DNA of 64,000 bases from Rhodococcus sp. PAMC28707 (lineage in GTDB: Bacteria > Actinomycetota > Actinomycetes > Mycobacteriales > Mycobacteriaceae). Below the pieces are notes generated by a model that was not told the DNA's origin, made no database searches, and was given only the letters and a program-made list of their open reading frames with translations. Shown here in pieces: positions 1 to 9,362 of this stretch (positions are counted from its first letter, which is position 1; every line of letters begins with the position of its first letter). The stretch is from positions 1,302,001 to 1,366,000 of the forward strand of contig NZ_CP039253.1 in NCBI RefSeq assembly GCF_004795915.1, written 5' to 3'. The translations under genes and the position numbers were made by a program.

Positions 1-1
1 A

Positions 2-373
2 CGCGAGAAAGCCGCTGCAGGAGTGCCCGTCATCTTCTCGAGCCATCAACTCGACTTGGTACAGCGATTGTGCGATCGGGTCGGCATCATCGCCGCCGGC
101 TCGATGCGGGCTGTCGGAACCGTCGACGAACTCCGTGGATCCGGCGACGCACAGCTGCAGGTGCATGCGCCTGGCGCCACCGAAGGATGGGCCGACAGCA
201 TTGCCGGAGTCACCACCCTGAGTCACCGCGACGGACACTTCGTGCTCAGCCTGAAGCAGGGCGCCTCCGATCAGGACGTCCTGCATGCCGCACTGGCCAC
301 CGGCCCAGTACACGAATTCTCCGTCCACAAACCATCGCTCAGTGATCTGTTTCGAGAGGCGGTAGTGGCATGA
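2..373 (+). CDS. ABC transporter ATP-binding protein, C-terminal part
   Basis: This is the 3' end of an ABC exporter ATPase that begins before the window, so Walker A, the signature motif and Walker B are not visible. What remains starts just before the H-loop (VIFSSHQ, with the switch histidine), followed by the usual CDRVGIIAAG segment and a C-terminal accessory region of about 80 residues as found in NatA-like exporter ATPases. Its stop overlaps the start of the next gene in an ATGA junction at 370-373, so the two are translationally coupled. It would energise the permease that follows. The substrate cannot be told from the sequence. Confidence 0.9.
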   Translation, partial: REKAAAGVPVIFSSHQLDLVQRLCDRVGIIAAGSMRAVGTVDELRGSGDAQLQVHAPGATEGWADSIAGVTTLSHRDGHFVLSLKQGASDQDVLHAALATGPVHEFSVHKPSLSDLFREAVVA

Positions 374-1563
374 GCGAAAAACTGACCTCGACCCGAGCTG
401 TACGTTTGATCGCCAAGCGCGAGTTCGCGGTACAGGTGATGAAGAAGAGCTTCGTCATCAGCAACATCATCATCCTCGCCGCCATCGTCGGCGGCATCAT
501 CGCGTTCTCCATCTTCTCCGGCGGTGACGACGACCGGGACGTCATCGGCGTCGTCGGCGATCAGTCGATAGCGTCGGTACTGCAGGCCACCGGCGATGCC
601 GTCGGCAATCCAGTCGAGGTCCGCGAACTCCCCGATGCCGCTGCCGCGCGGAGCGACGTCGAATCGGGTGACGTTGCCGTGGCACTCGTGCCCGAGAATG
701 CAGGGGCCTACACCGCGATCACCGATTCCGAACTGACCGGGACACTGCGGGCCATCATCGAAAGCAGCGTCCAGAGCCAGGCGACCGACACCGCACTCGC
801 AACGCAGGGCGCCGATCGCGCCGCATTGACCGCCGCCACCACGTCAGCGACCGTCACCGTCGACGCCATCGATCCGCCCGATCCCGAAGCGGGACAGCGC
901 ACCGCACTGGCACTGTCGGCAGTGTTCATCCTCTACGCGCAGATCATCGGCTTCGGTATGTACGTCGCAATGGGTGTCGTCGAAGAGAAGTCCTCGCGTG
1001 TCGTCGAATTGCTCCTGTCGACCGTGCGGCCGCTACAGCTGCTGTGGGGCAAGATAATCGGGATCGGCGCCGTCGGAATTCTTCAACTCGGCCTGTACGG
1101 AATCGCGGGAGTCGGCACCGGTCTCGCCACCGGAGTTCTGACCGTCACCGGCGCCGCGATCAGCGTGTTCGCCGGTACCCTCGGCTGGTTCATCCTCGGT
1201 TTCGCCTTCTTCGCAGTGCTCTATGCGGCGGGCGGGTCCATGGTCTCGCGACAGGAGGACGTCAACTCCACGACCATGCCACTGCTACTGCTGATCATGG
1301 CAATGTTCTTCTCCGCCTTCTATTCCGTCGGCGATCCGGAGAGCACCCTGAGCAGTGTGCTGAGTTGGATCCCACCGTTCTCCGCAGTCATGATGCCGCT
1401 ACGCATCGCCGCCGGAGTCGCGCCGGTCTATCAGATTGTCGGAACCGCGCTGATCATGCTCGCGACCACCGCAGCTCTCGCCGTCGTCGCCGCGAAGATC
1501 TACCAACGGTCCATCCTGCGCATCGGCAAGACCGTCACGTGGAAAGAAGCGTTCGCTCGCTAA
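370..1563 (+). CDS. ABC-2 type exporter permease (NatB-like)
   Basis: A 397-residue membrane protein with one transmembrane helix near residues 27-50, a large hydrophilic outward domain (about 55-175), then a cluster of five or so helices from about 180 to 385. That topology and the VVEEKSSRVVELLLS segment after the second helix are typical of ABC-2 permeases of the NatB type, which with a NatA-like ATPase export sodium or lipophilic compounds. It overlaps the upstream ATPase by four bases, so both subunits belong to one transporter. The substrate is unknown; Na+ export is only the family precedent. Confidence 0.88.
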   Translation: MSEKLTSTRAVRLIAKREFAVQVMKKSFVISNIIILAAIVGGIIAFSIFSGGDDDRDVIGVVGDQSIASVLQATGDAVGNPVEVRELPDAAAARSDVESGDVAVALVPENAGAYTAITDSELTGTLRAIIESSVQSQATDTALATQGADRAALTAATTSATVTVDAIDPPDPEAGQRTALALSAVFILYAQIIGFGMYVAMGVVEEKSSRVVELLLSTVRPLQLLWGKIIGIGAVGILQLGLYGIAGVGTGLATGVLTVTGAAISVFAGTLGWFILGFAFFAVLYAAGGSMVSRQEDVNSTTMPLLLLIMAMFFSAFYSVGDPESTLSSVLSWIPPFSAVMMPLRIAAGVAPVYQIVGTALIMLATTAALAVVAAKIYQRSILRIGKTVTWKEAFAR

Positions 1564-1573
1564 GCTTCTCACC

Positions 1574-3079
1574 ATGAGCACACGAACGTCCGCCGCCGAG
1601 ATACTCGATGCAGTTCTCGACGGCGGATCGTTCGTCTCCTGGGACACCACTCCCCTCGACGTCTCCCCCGGCCCCGCCTACGCGGCAGATCTCGAGGCAG
1701 CCCGGGACAAGACTGGCGTCGACGAATCGGTCCTGACCGGATCCGGCACGGTCGACGGCCGTCGAGTAGCGGTCATCGCGTGCGAATTCGGCTTCTTGGC
1801 GGGGTCCATCGGGGTGGCCGCTGCCGAACGAATAGTCGTTGCAATAGAACGTGCCACCGCCGAAAAGCTGCCACTGATCGCGTCGCCGACGTCCGGTGGC
1901 ACCCGGATGCAGGAGGGCACTCTCGCCTTCGTGCAGATGGTCAAGATCGCAGCCGCCGTCACGATGCACAAGCAGGCGGGACTGCCCTACCTGGTTTATC
2001 TGCGAAACCCGACGACGGGTGGAGTATTCGCATCGTGGGGTTCATTGGCGCATGTGACGGTCGCCGAACCCGAAGCGCTCATCGGATTTCTCGGACCACG
2101 CGTATACCAGGCGCTCTACGACAAGGCTTTTCCCGAGGGCGTCCAGACGGCCGAGAACCTGTATCGGCACGGAGTCATCGACGGCGTGGTTCCGGTGGCG
2201 AGTCTGCGCCATCTGCTCGTGCGGATCCTGCGCGTAGTTGGAGGTGATGCCGCACCGGCGCTCACAGTCGAACCTGCGCCCCTCGTCGCGGACGTCGAAG
2301 AGCGCACAGCGTGGGAGTCGGTGATCGCCTCCCGTCGACCCGACCGCCCCGGAGTCCGCGAATTGCTGGAACATGCAGCCACCGAACAGGTCCCACTGAG
2401 CGGCACCGGTCAGGGCGAATCCGACGCCACGATTCTGTTGTCGCTCTGCCGATTCCGCGGAATCGCGTGTGTCGTCTTCGGCAACGATCGCAGCAGCCAC
2501 AGCGTCACCGCCACGATGGGCCCGGGTGCGCTTCGCGAAGCCCGACGCGGCATGCGGCTCGCCGAAGAACTGTCGATTCCGCTGGTTCTGGTGATCGACA
2601 CGTTCGGTGCAGCGTTATCGAGGGAGGCGGAGGAAGGTGGCCTTGCCCCCGAGATCGCCCGCTGCATATCCGATCTCGTCACCCTCGACACGCCCACGGT
2701 GTCGGTACTTCTGGGTCAAGGCACCGGTGGGGGCGCCCTGGCGTTGCTACCCGCGGACCGCACGCTGTGCGCGGAGAACGCCTGGCTTGCACCGCTGCCA
2801 CCGGAAGGTGCAAGTGCCATCGTGCACCGCGACACCAGCCATGCCGCTGACATGGCCGAGTCGCAGGGCATCCGATCCGTCGATCTGCTTCGTGAGGGAA
2901 TCGTGGACGCCATCGTCCTCGAAAGCCCCGATGCTGCCGCAGAACCGATCGACTTCTCGCTTCGCGTCGCCGGGGCCATCGCGCGCGAACTACAGGACCT
3001 GAGTCGGCAAGATCCGGGCACACGGTCGACCACCCGCCTGAGCCGCTATCGGACCTTAGGCCTTCGGAACCAGCGCTAG
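1574..3079 (+). CDS. accD3: Acetyl/acyl-CoA carboxylase carboxyltransferase, AccD3-type
   Basis: A 501-residue protein with two crotonase-fold halves in one chain, equivalent to a fused beta and alpha carboxyltransferase. The N-half has the SGGTRMQEG oxyanion loop near residue 107 and the C-half has a GQGTGGGAL loop. Such enzymes transfer carboxyl from biotin of an acyl-CoA carboxylase to acyl-CoA, feeding malonyl-CoA to lipid synthesis. Length and sequence resemble mycobacterial AccD3 (about 495 residues). It begins 11 bp after the permease gene and its 3' end overlaps the convergent gene by 24 bp. There is no N-terminal zinc finger, unlike E. coli AccD. The acyl specificity cannot be read from the sequence. 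Confidence 0.88.
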   Translation: MSTRTSAAEILDAVLDGGSFVSWDTTPLDVSPGPAYAADLEAARDKTGVDESVLTGSGTVDGRRVAVIACEFGFLAGSIGVAAAERIVVAIERATAEKLPLIASPTSGGTRMQEGTLAFVQMVKIAAAVTMHKQAGLPYLVYLRNPTTGGVFASWGSLAHVTVAEPEALIGFLGPRVYQALYDKAFPEGVQTAENLYRHGVIDGVVPVASLRHLLVRILRVVGGDAAPALTVEPAPLVADVEERTAWESVIASRRPDRPGVRELLEHAATEQVPLSGTGQGESDATILLSLCRFRGIACVVFGNDRSSHSVTATMGPGALREARRGMRLAEELSIPLVLVIDTFGAALSREAEEGGLAPEIARCISDLVTLDTPTVSVLLGQGTGGGALALLPADRTLCAENAWLAPLPPEGASAIVHRDTSHAADMAESQGIRSVDLLREGIVDAIVLESPDAAAEPIDFSLRVAGAIARELQDLSRQDPGTRSTTRLSRYRTLGLRNQR

Positions 3080-3421
3080 AACGTCACCTGCCCGAACGTC
3101 GGACGGTAGTTCGATCTTGGTGTCGCCGACGGCGAAGAACTCACGCCCTGCCACCGAATGCCTGCCGGCGATCTCGGCGTCGGCCACGTCGTCGATCGTG
3201 CCGTCGATCCGTACGATGCCTGCGATGACCGAGCGGACCCTCGTCACCAGAACACCGTCGAACACCGCAGGGGTGCCCATGCAGTCGGCGACATCCTCGG
3301 CGGCCATCCCGTCGAACGTCAAGCGACCGAGGTGGTAATGCGTCGCCACCGGCCACATGGTCGGGTCGAATCGGGGACGTGATGCACCGGAAAGCGAAGG
3401 AAGAAGTTCGAAGAGGGTCAC
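3056..3421 (-). CDS. Conserved hypothetical protein, about 121 aa
   Basis: I do not recognise this protein. It is soluble, mixed alpha/beta in appearance, and ends in a segment (VRAGDVLALVPKA) that recalls small beta-barrel carbohydrate- or nucleotide-binding folds, but this is not enough for a function. The open frame extends upstream to 3640, but that part runs through the inverted-repeat regulatory region and looks non-coding. I therefore place the start at the GTG at 3421, preceded at about 12 nt by GAGGA. It converges on accD3 with a 24 bp overlap and is divergent from the acyl-CoA synthetase gene. Confidence 0.55.
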   Translation of the reverse strand: MTLFELLPSLSGASRPRFDPTMWPVATHYHLGRLTFDGMAAEDVADCMGTPAVFDGVLVTRVRSVIAGIVRIDGTIDDVADAEIAGRHSVAGREFFAVGDTKIELPSDVRAGDVLALVPKA

Positions 3422-3534
3422 GTCCTTCAGTCTTTCCTCACCCGACCGCCCGCTCGGGATACTTGACGGAAATCTAACGTCGGCGGCACCGACTATGACG
3501 CCGCCCTGACGGTCGGGGTCGAAGTAGCACTGTT

Positions 3535-3593
3535 GTGTGCACACTATCGGCCCGATTCGACGGGATTCGGGCGCCTCGGGTCGATAGTGTGCA
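3535..3593. promoter_or_regulatory. Large inverted repeat in divergent promoter region (operator-like)
   Basis: Two 12-bp arms, TGCACACTATCG at 3538-3549 and its exact complement CGATAGTGTGCA at 3582-3593, are separated by 32 bp. The left arm is part of a 10-bp perfect palindrome, GTGTGCACAC at 3535-3544. The element lies about 60 bp before the acyl-CoA synthetase start and about 115 bp before the divergent hypothetical gene. Paired arms in this place suggest a regulator binding at two half-sites, or a stable hairpin in the transcript; the regulator is not identifiable. Confidence 0.6.
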
Positions 3594-3653
3594 ATTTCCG
3601 GCGGCCACCGGAGAAGTACCCACATGCAACCGATGCCCAACTAGGGTTGCGCC

Positions 3654-5510
3654 ATGAGCGGCGAATACCGGACAGCATTCGACAACAGCATCGACCGACG
3701 CGAGGAATTCTGGCTGGACGCCGCGCAGGCCGTCGACTGGGACAGCGCCCCGACGACGGCGTTCGACGGTGAGCGATGGTTCGCCGACGGCACCCTCAAC
3801 ACCTGCTACAACGCCCTCGACCGCCACGTTCACGCGGGCCACGGCGACCGGGCTGCGCTGATCTACGACTCGGCGATGATCGGTGTGCAGCGCACCTACA
3901 GCTATGCCGAACTACTCGGCGAAGTATCACGGTTCGCCGGCGTCCTACTAGTGCACGGCGTGCGGGTCGGCGATCGTGTCGTGATCTACATGCCGATGAT
4001 CCCCGAGGCCGTGGTCGCGATGCTGGCGTGCGCACGTATCGGCGCCGTGCACTCGGTCGTCTTCGGCGGCTTCGCCGCCAAGGAGCTTGCCGCACGCATC
4101 GACGACGCGGAGCCCACCCTGCTGGTGACGGCGAGCGGCGGCTTCGAACCGGCCCGCGTCATCGAGTACCTCCCCCTCATCGCCAAGGCACTCGACATGT
4201 CCACGGCCGCAACGCCGAAGGTCATCGTCAAAGCTCGCGACGGGATACCGACCGAACACAGCTGGCTCGACTGGGACACCGAGATCGCCGGCGCCACCGC
4301 CGCCGATCCGATCCCGGTGCAGGCGACCGATCCGCTCTACATCCTCTACACCTCCGGCACCACCGGCAAACCTAAAGGCGTCGTCCGCGACAACGGTGGG
4401 CACGCCGTCGCCTTGACGTGGTCGATGAGCAACATTTACGACGTCGGTGCAGGCCAGGTCATGTGGACGGCCTCCGATGTCGGCTGGGTCGTCGGACACT
4501 CCTACATCGTCTACGGTCCTCTGTTCGCCGGCGCGACGACAGTTCTGTACGAGGGCAAACCCGTCGGGACGCCGGATGCCGGGGCGTTCTGGCGTGTCGT
4601 TGCCGACCATGGCGTTCGGGCGCTTTTCACTGCACCCACTGCCCTGCGCGCGATACGCAAGGTGGACCCGCAGGCAGCGGAGCTGAGCAAGTACGACATC
4701 TCTTCGCTGAAGATGTTGTTCGTCGCGGGTGAGCGGCTCGACCCGGACACCTACGAATGGGCCTGCCGCATCCTGAACATTCCGGTCGTGGACCATTGGT
4801 GGCAGACCGAGACCGGGTGGCCGATCTGCGCCAATCTGCTCGGCTTGGAACCACTTCCGATCAAGTCCGGTTCGCCGACAGTGCCGGTGCCGGGCTTTCG
4901 CGTCGGCATTCTCGATGCCGTCGGCAACCCTGTCTCGGCGGGCGAGGAAGGCAATATCGTCATCGAACTGCCATTGCCACCGGGCACCCTGGTCGGGTTG
5001 TGGAACGACGAATCACGTTTCCGCCGTTCGTATCTCGAAACGTTTGCGGGGTACTACCTGACCGGCGACTCCGGGTACATCGATTCCGACGGGTACGTCT
5101 ACGTGCTCGGTCGCAGTGACGACGTCATCAACGTGGCCGGACATCGGTTGTCGACAGGCTCGATGGAGGCCGTCCTCGCAGGCCATCCGGCTGTCGCCGA
5201 GTGCGCGGTAATCGGCATTCACGACGACCTCAAAGGCCAACGCCCGAGCGGTTACGTGGTCCTCAAGGCGGGCGAGCAGATCACCGAGGACCAACTCCGC
5301 ACCGAACTGGTAGCGATGGTGCGGGAGCAGATCGGGGCGCTCGCGACCTTCCGCGACGTCACCATCGTCGGCGCGCTCCCGAAGACACGGTCGGGAAAGA
5401 TACTGCGTAAGACGATGCGCCAGATCGTCGCCGGGGACGAGTACGGCGTTCCCTCGACCATCGAGGATCCGGCGGTACTGGATGCGCTGGAGAAGCTCCT
5501 CCGACACTGA
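3654..5510 (+). CDS. prpE: Acyl-CoA synthetase, propionyl-CoA synthetase (PrpE)-like
   Basis: A 618-residue AMP-forming acyl-CoA synthetase. The P-loop-like motif YTSGTTGKPKG lies at 232-242, an acetyl/propionyl-CoA synthetase type N-terminus (FW near residue 19) is present, and the C-terminal SGKILRK stretch carries the adenylation lysine that is the usual site of regulatory acetylation. Sequence flow, including HWWQTETGWP, matches propionate-CoA ligases, which activate propionate with ATP and CoA. It stands alone behind an inverted repeat, not inside a methylcitrate operon, so a role in short-chain acyl activation for the nearby carboxylase is plausible but inferred. Acetate or other C2-C4 acids are alternative substrates. 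Confidence 0.82.
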   Translation: MSGEYRTAFDNSIDRREEFWLDAAQAVDWDSAPTTAFDGERWFADGTLNTCYNALDRHVHAGHGDRAALIYDSAMIGVQRTYSYAELLGEVSRFAGVLLVHGVRVGDRVVIYMPMIPEAVVAMLACARIGAVHSVVFGGFAAKELAARIDDAEPTLLVTASGGFEPARVIEYLPLIAKALDMSTAATPKVIVKARDGIPTEHSWLDWDTEIAGATAADPIPVQATDPLYILYTSGTTGKPKGVVRDNGGHAVALTWSMSNIYDVGAGQVMWTASDVGWVVGHSYIVYGPLFAGATTVLYEGKPVGTPDAGAFWRVVADHGVRALFTAPTALRAIRKVDPQAAELSKYDISSLKMLFVAGERLDPDTYEWACRILNIPVVDHWWQTETGWPICANLLGLEPLPIKSGSPTVPVPGFRVGILDAVGNPVSAGEEGNIVIELPLPPGTLVGLWNDESRFRRSYLETFAGYYLTGDSGYIDSDGYVYVLGRSDDVINVAGHRLSTGSMEAVLAGHPAVAECAVIGIHDDLKGQRPSGYVVLKAGEQITEDQLRTELVAMVREQIGALATFRDVTIVGALPKTRSGKILRKTMRQIVAGDEYGVPSTIEDPAVLDALEKLLRH

Positions 5511-5560
5511 CGGCGAGGTTCGCGCGCCCCGATCGACTCGGGCGCAGTAGCGTCCTCGTC

Positions 5561-6463
5561 ATGAGCAAGCTCGGTATCTCACCGAAAGCAGACTGGCTCG
5601 CTGTCGCTGCCGTGATCACCACGGTGGTGGCATGGGCGTCGGCGTTCGTGGCGATCCGCGGTGTAGGGACCTCGTTCGGCGCCGGGCCACTCGCGCTGGG
5701 GCGGTTGCTGATCGGGAGCACGGTGTTGGGGTCGATTCTGCTGCTTCAGGGCAAGTGGGTCCGGCCGAACCGAACTCAGTGGTTACAGATTCTCAGCGTC
5801 GGGGTGTTCTGGTTCGCGATCTACAACGTCGCACTCAACGCAGCCGAGCAGCGCGTCGATGCCGGGACCACGTCGATGCTCATTCAGATCGGCCCGATTC
5901 TGGTCGCACTGTTCGCAGGCTTGCTCCTCGGCGAGGGCTTTCCCCGATGGCTCGTCATCGGTGCGGCCATTGCGTTCGCGGGTGCCGTCATGGTCGGGGT
6001 CACTACAGCTCTCACCACGAGTGATACGACGAAGACCGACGCCGGATTCTTCGGCATCGCATTGTGTCTGGTGTCCGCAGTGACGTATGCGATCGGTGTA
6101 CTGAGCCAGAAGCCGGTACTGCGTTCCGTGCCTGGCCTGCAGGTGACGTGGATGGCATGCGCGATCGGAACTCTGTGCACACTCCCCTTCGCGCCGGCTC
6201 TGATCGGCGACCTCGCCGATGCGTCGGGAGCCGCTGTCGGTGGTCTGCTCTACCTCGGGTTGGTACCGACGGCATTGGCCTTCAGCACCTGGGCGTACGC
6301 GCTGACACGGATGGATGCCGGCCGACTCGGCGTCACCACGTACGCGGTACCACCGATCACCATCACGTTGGCGTGGCTTCTGCTCGGCGAGATTCCGCAC
6401 TATCTCGCAGTGGTAGGTGGGGCAATCTGTCTCGTCGGGGTCGGTGTCTCGCGTCGACGCTAG
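5561..6463 (+). CDS. EamA/DMT-family transporter
   Basis: A 300-residue protein made of ten hydrophobic segments arranged as two similar halves, the usual pattern of the drug/metabolite transporter superfamily (two EamA domains). The second half ends in the typical YAVPPITITLAWLLLGE stretch, where the final helices pack. Members of this superfamily export amino acids, purines or small toxic metabolites through the inner membrane; nothing here fixes the substrate. The gene starts about 50 bp after the acyl-CoA synthetase gene on the same strand and converges with the photolyase gene with a 12 bp gap. Confidence 0.85.
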   Translation: MSKLGISPKADWLAVAAVITTVVAWASAFVAIRGVGTSFGAGPLALGRLLIGSTVLGSILLLQGKWVRPNRTQWLQILSVGVFWFAIYNVALNAAEQRVDAGTTSMLIQIGPILVALFAGLLLGEGFPRWLVIGAAIAFAGAVMVGVTTALTTSDTTKTDAGFFGIALCLVSAVTYAIGVLSQKPVLRSVPGLQVTWMACAIGTLCTLPFAPALIGDLADASGAAVGGLLYLGLVPTALAFSTWAYALTRMDAGRLGVTTYAVPPITITLAWLLLGEIPHYLAVVGGAICLVGVGVSRRR

Positions 6464-6475
6464 AGCACCTCGATG

Positions 6476-7822
6476 CTAGAGCGCCTTGAACCGCGCGATG
6501 GCCACCTCACGTTCATGCTTGTGGTCGACGATCGGTTCGGGATAAGCCGCGGGCCGTCCGAACTTCAAGGTGTGCACCGCTTTTCCCTCCTCCCCGCGCA
6601 GTTCGGGCACCCAACGTCGCACGTAGTCTCCGGTCGGATCGAACTTCTCGCCTTGAGTGATCGGGTTGAACACCCGAAAGTACGGCGAGGCGTCGGTGCC
6701 CGATCCCGCGGTCCACTGCCACCCGTGCTGGTTGCTGGCGAGATCACCGTCGACCAAGGTGTTCATGAAGTAGCGTGCACCGCGCCACCACGGAAGATGA
6801 AGGTCCTTGACGAGGAACGACGCGACGATCATCCGTACGCGATTGTGCATCCACTTCTCCGAATTCAGCTGCCGCATACCGGCGTCGACGATCGGAAATC
6901 CGGTACGGCCCGCGCACCACGCCGCGAACACCTCGTCCGCCTGCTTCCCGGAATCGAGTTCGATCTTGTCGAACTTCTTCACATAGTTCTCACGCGCACT
7001 GTCAGGTCGCTGAAACAGTATGTCCGCATAGAAATCTCGCCACGCGATCTGCCGTCGATACGCGGCCGAGCCCTCACTTCGTAGCGCGCCCAGATCTTTC
7101 AGCATGGTCCGCGGATGGATGTTGCCGTACTTGAGGTAGACCGACATACGGCTCGTTGCATCGAGGTCGGGGCGGTTGCGCTCGTCGTCGTACCCCGCCA
7201 CGCGGTCCAGGAACTCACTCCACTGGGTCGACGCGGCCTTCTCCCCGGCAGCGAAGTCCGAGCGGTCCCCTTCGGTGGGAATCTGCACCCGTCGCGGACC
7301 GGACACGTCGGCGGGGTCGATCCAGTCGAGCGTCGATGCCGAGGTATCGGCAGGTCCCCGCCAGCCATGGTCCAGCCATTGCCGAAAATAGGGCGTGAAG
7401 ACCTTGTACGGCTCGCCGTCGCTCTTGACGACCCGCCCTGGTGCCACGGCATAGGGCGATCCCGTCGCCACCAAGGACACCTGCTTCCCGACGCGTTGGT
7501 CCCGCTCACGTCCGTAGGGACCGTAGTCGGCACTGACATGGACGCACTCGGCGTCGATTGCCCGGGCGACTTTCGGCACCACGGTCTCGGGATCGCCGTG
7601 GACGACGAGCAGTCGGCCGCCCATCTGCTCGTCGAGCGCTGCCAGGCTGCGGAACAGAAAGTCGCGACGCGGCCCGCCGGAGGCTTTCAACAACCGATCG
7701 TCCAAGACGAAGAGCCCGAGAACGGGATCGCCCGAGTCCGCTGCGGCCGTGATGGTCGGCAGGTCGCCCAGTCGAAGATCACGGCGGAACCACACGAGTG
7801 TCATAAGTTCAGTCTTACCCAT
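6476..7822 (-). CDS. phr: Deoxyribodipyrimidine photolyase
   Basis: About 448 residues, close to class I CPD photolyases. The N-terminal Rossmann-like antenna domain begins TLVWFRRDLRLGD, and the C-terminal FAD-binding domain contains the WMHNRVRM, DGDLASN-HGWQW and YFRVFNP segments that line FAD and contact the pyrimidine dimer. It repairs UV-induced cyclobutane dimers with light. The open frame begins far upstream at 8083, overlapping the next gene. I choose the ATG at 7822 because GGAG sits five bases before it; an ATG six codons later (7804) is the other candidate. Divergent from the diguanylate cyclase gene. Confidence 0.92.
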   Translation of the reverse strand: MGKTELMTLVWFRRDLRLGDLPTITAAADSGDPVLGLFVLDDRLLKASGGPRRDFLFRSLAALDEQMGGRLLVVHGDPETVVPKVARAIDAECVHVSADYGPYGRERDQRVGKQVSLVATGSPYAVAPGRVVKSDGEPYKVFTPYFRQWLDHGWRGPADTSASTLDWIDPADVSGPRRVQIPTEGDRSDFAAGEKAASTQWSEFLDRVAGYDDERNRPDLDATSRMSVYLKYGNIHPRTMLKDLGALRSEGSAAYRRQIAWRDFYADILFQRPDSARENYVKKFDKIELDSGKQADEVFAAWCAGRTGFPIVDAGMRQLNSEKWMHNRVRMIVASFLVKDLHLPWWRGARYFMNTLVDGDLASNQHGWQWTAGSGTDASPYFRVFNPITQGEKFDPTGDYVRRWVPELRGEEGKAVHTLKFGRPAAYPEPIVDHKHEREVAIARFKAL

Positions 7823-7909
7823 CCCCACTCCGCACAATCCTGGATAGTGGAAGTATCTTAAAGTAACCGACCACCCGGTTCGTTGCGTGAGAATGGACTT
7901 TCGATCTTC

Positions 7910-9067
7910 ATGCCAGTGAGACGCACCCCTGCCACCCCGATCGCACGGGCACGCGCAGAATCGGTTCGGATCTGGAAGACGGCGCACCGATACGACATGT
8001 TCACCGACTACCTCGTCGACCGCGGCCTCATTCGAAGCACCCGGGTCGCGGTGGTCGTCACGTTGCTCGTGCTCGGCATGCAACCCCTGCTGTTCCGGTT
8101 GGGGGAAAGTGCGTCCAGCGAGCCGCGTCTACTGGCGATGTCAGTTGTCGTCATCGTCGTCGACATCGGATGGGCCGTTCTGCTCTGGCGGGCGCAGCCC
8201 TGGCTCGACGTTCGGCTGTCCCTGTGTTTCGTCACCACCAGCTGCATCTTTCTGGGCGGGTCAGCGCTCACGATGTCTGGCCCGCTCCTCGGGTTGATGG
8301 CCTGCTCTTCGTACGCAGCCATCCTCGGCTACGTCGTGTTCTTTCATGGTTTCCGTGTCTTCGCACTCACCATGGCCTCGGCCGCCGCAATGGTGACGAT
8401 CATCTCGGTCCGAGAGATCATCGACGGCACTCCGCTCATTCAAGTGATCACGATCGCCGCCACCATTCTGGCCGTGATCAGCACGGTACCGATCATGACT
8501 CTGATGTTGATGGGCATTCTGACCCTCGACGCCGAGGCCTCCGAATTCGATTCGTTGACCGGCACTCTCAACCGACGCGGCCTTCATCGCGAGATCCGAC
8601 GGCCGGGATCGGAGGACGGCACGATCTTCGTCGTCTACCTTCTCGACCTCGACGGATTCAAGTCGGTCAACGACGCCCACGGCCACCAAGCCGGTGATGC
8701 CGTACTGGTGGCCGTGTCGAAGGCATTGGGCGAGGCTGTTCCCGACGCCGCGCTCGCCCGCGTGGGCGGCGAGGAGTTCGTGTTGATGGAACGTCGAGTC
8801 GCGGGCGAATCGGTGAACTTGTCCCACCGGGCCGAACTCCTTCGAACGGTCGTGCGGACCAGCTCGCAACCAGCGGTCACCGCGAGCGTCGGGATATCAC
8901 TGTCGGCGCCGGTGCCGGGCACGCTCGCAGCCGACCCGACACTGTTGTTGAATCGGCTCATTGCCAGTGCTGACGAGGCGATGTACACAGCTAAGAATGC
9001 GGGAGGCGACCGAACCCACGTAGGCGATGTCGTCGACGTCACAGACCTCGGCGAACGATTCTCATAG
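7910..9067 (+). CDS. Membrane-bound GGDEF diguanylate cyclase
   Basis: About 385 residues with five or six transmembrane helices over residues 40-205, then a GGDEF domain. The catalytic signature reads GGEEF (about residue 286), and the substrate-binding DLDGFKSVNDAHGHQAGD stretch is intact, so c-di-GMP synthesis is expected. The position five residues ahead of the signature, where an inhibitory I-site RxxD would sit, reads AALAR, so product inhibition is probably lost. The open frame could start at a TTG at 7883, but the ATG at 7910 is more likely. The membrane part resembles MASE-type sensor regions without a family I can name. Confidence 0.88.
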   Translation: MPVRRTPATPIARARAESVRIWKTAHRYDMFTDYLVDRGLIRSTRVAVVVTLLVLGMQPLLFRLGESASSEPRLLAMSVVVIVVDIGWAVLLWRAQPWLDVRLSLCFVTTSCIFLGGSALTMSGPLLGLMACSSYAAILGYVVFFHGFRVFALTMASAAAMVTIISVREIIDGTPLIQVITIAATILAVISTVPIMTLMLMGILTLDAEASEFDSLTGTLNRRGLHREIRRPGSEDGTIFVVYLLDLDGFKSVNDAHGHQAGDAVLVAVSKALGEAVPDAALARVGGEEFVLMERRVAGESVNLSHRAELLRTVVRTSSQPAVTASVGISLSAPVPGTLAADPTLLLNRLIASADEAMYTAKNAGGDRTHVGDVVDVTDLGERFS

Positions 9068-9142
9068 AACTCCCACTCGACGTTCACAGTGGCCGTAGGA
9101 ATGCCTCTTACCTTGGGAAACACCCCAGGAGAGGAACTCGAC

Positions 9143-9349
9143 TTGCGAACTACACCGAAATTCCCCGGCGCACAGTCCTTGGTCAACAGCACGTGCACCT
9201 TCGAGAAGTACTACCAAGCCCTGTACGCGCAGGCGCCCGCCGTGGCATGGTCGCTCGACACCGACCTCAGCCGCCTGAGCGCGCTCGAGGCGTTCTTCGC
9301 GAAAACGCCCGAAGAACGCCAGTTGACCGTCGACAGCTGGGCAGCCTAG
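9143..9349 (+). CDS. Small conserved hypothetical protein, 68 aa
   Basis: I do not recognise a function. The protein is short, acidic and soluble, with a helical C-terminal half ([17 protein letters not shown]). I favour the TTG at 9143 because AGGAGAGG lies about nine bases upstream; the frame is also open from a GTG at 9089. It ends 14 bp before prrA on the same strand, so it may be co-transcribed with the two-component system. There is no transmembrane or signal segment. Confidence 0.5.
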   Translation: MRTTPKFPGAQSLVNSTCTFEKYYQALYAQAPAVAWSLDTDLSRLSALEAFFAKTPEERQLTVDSWAA

Positions 9350-9362
9350 GCACAATGGGGCA

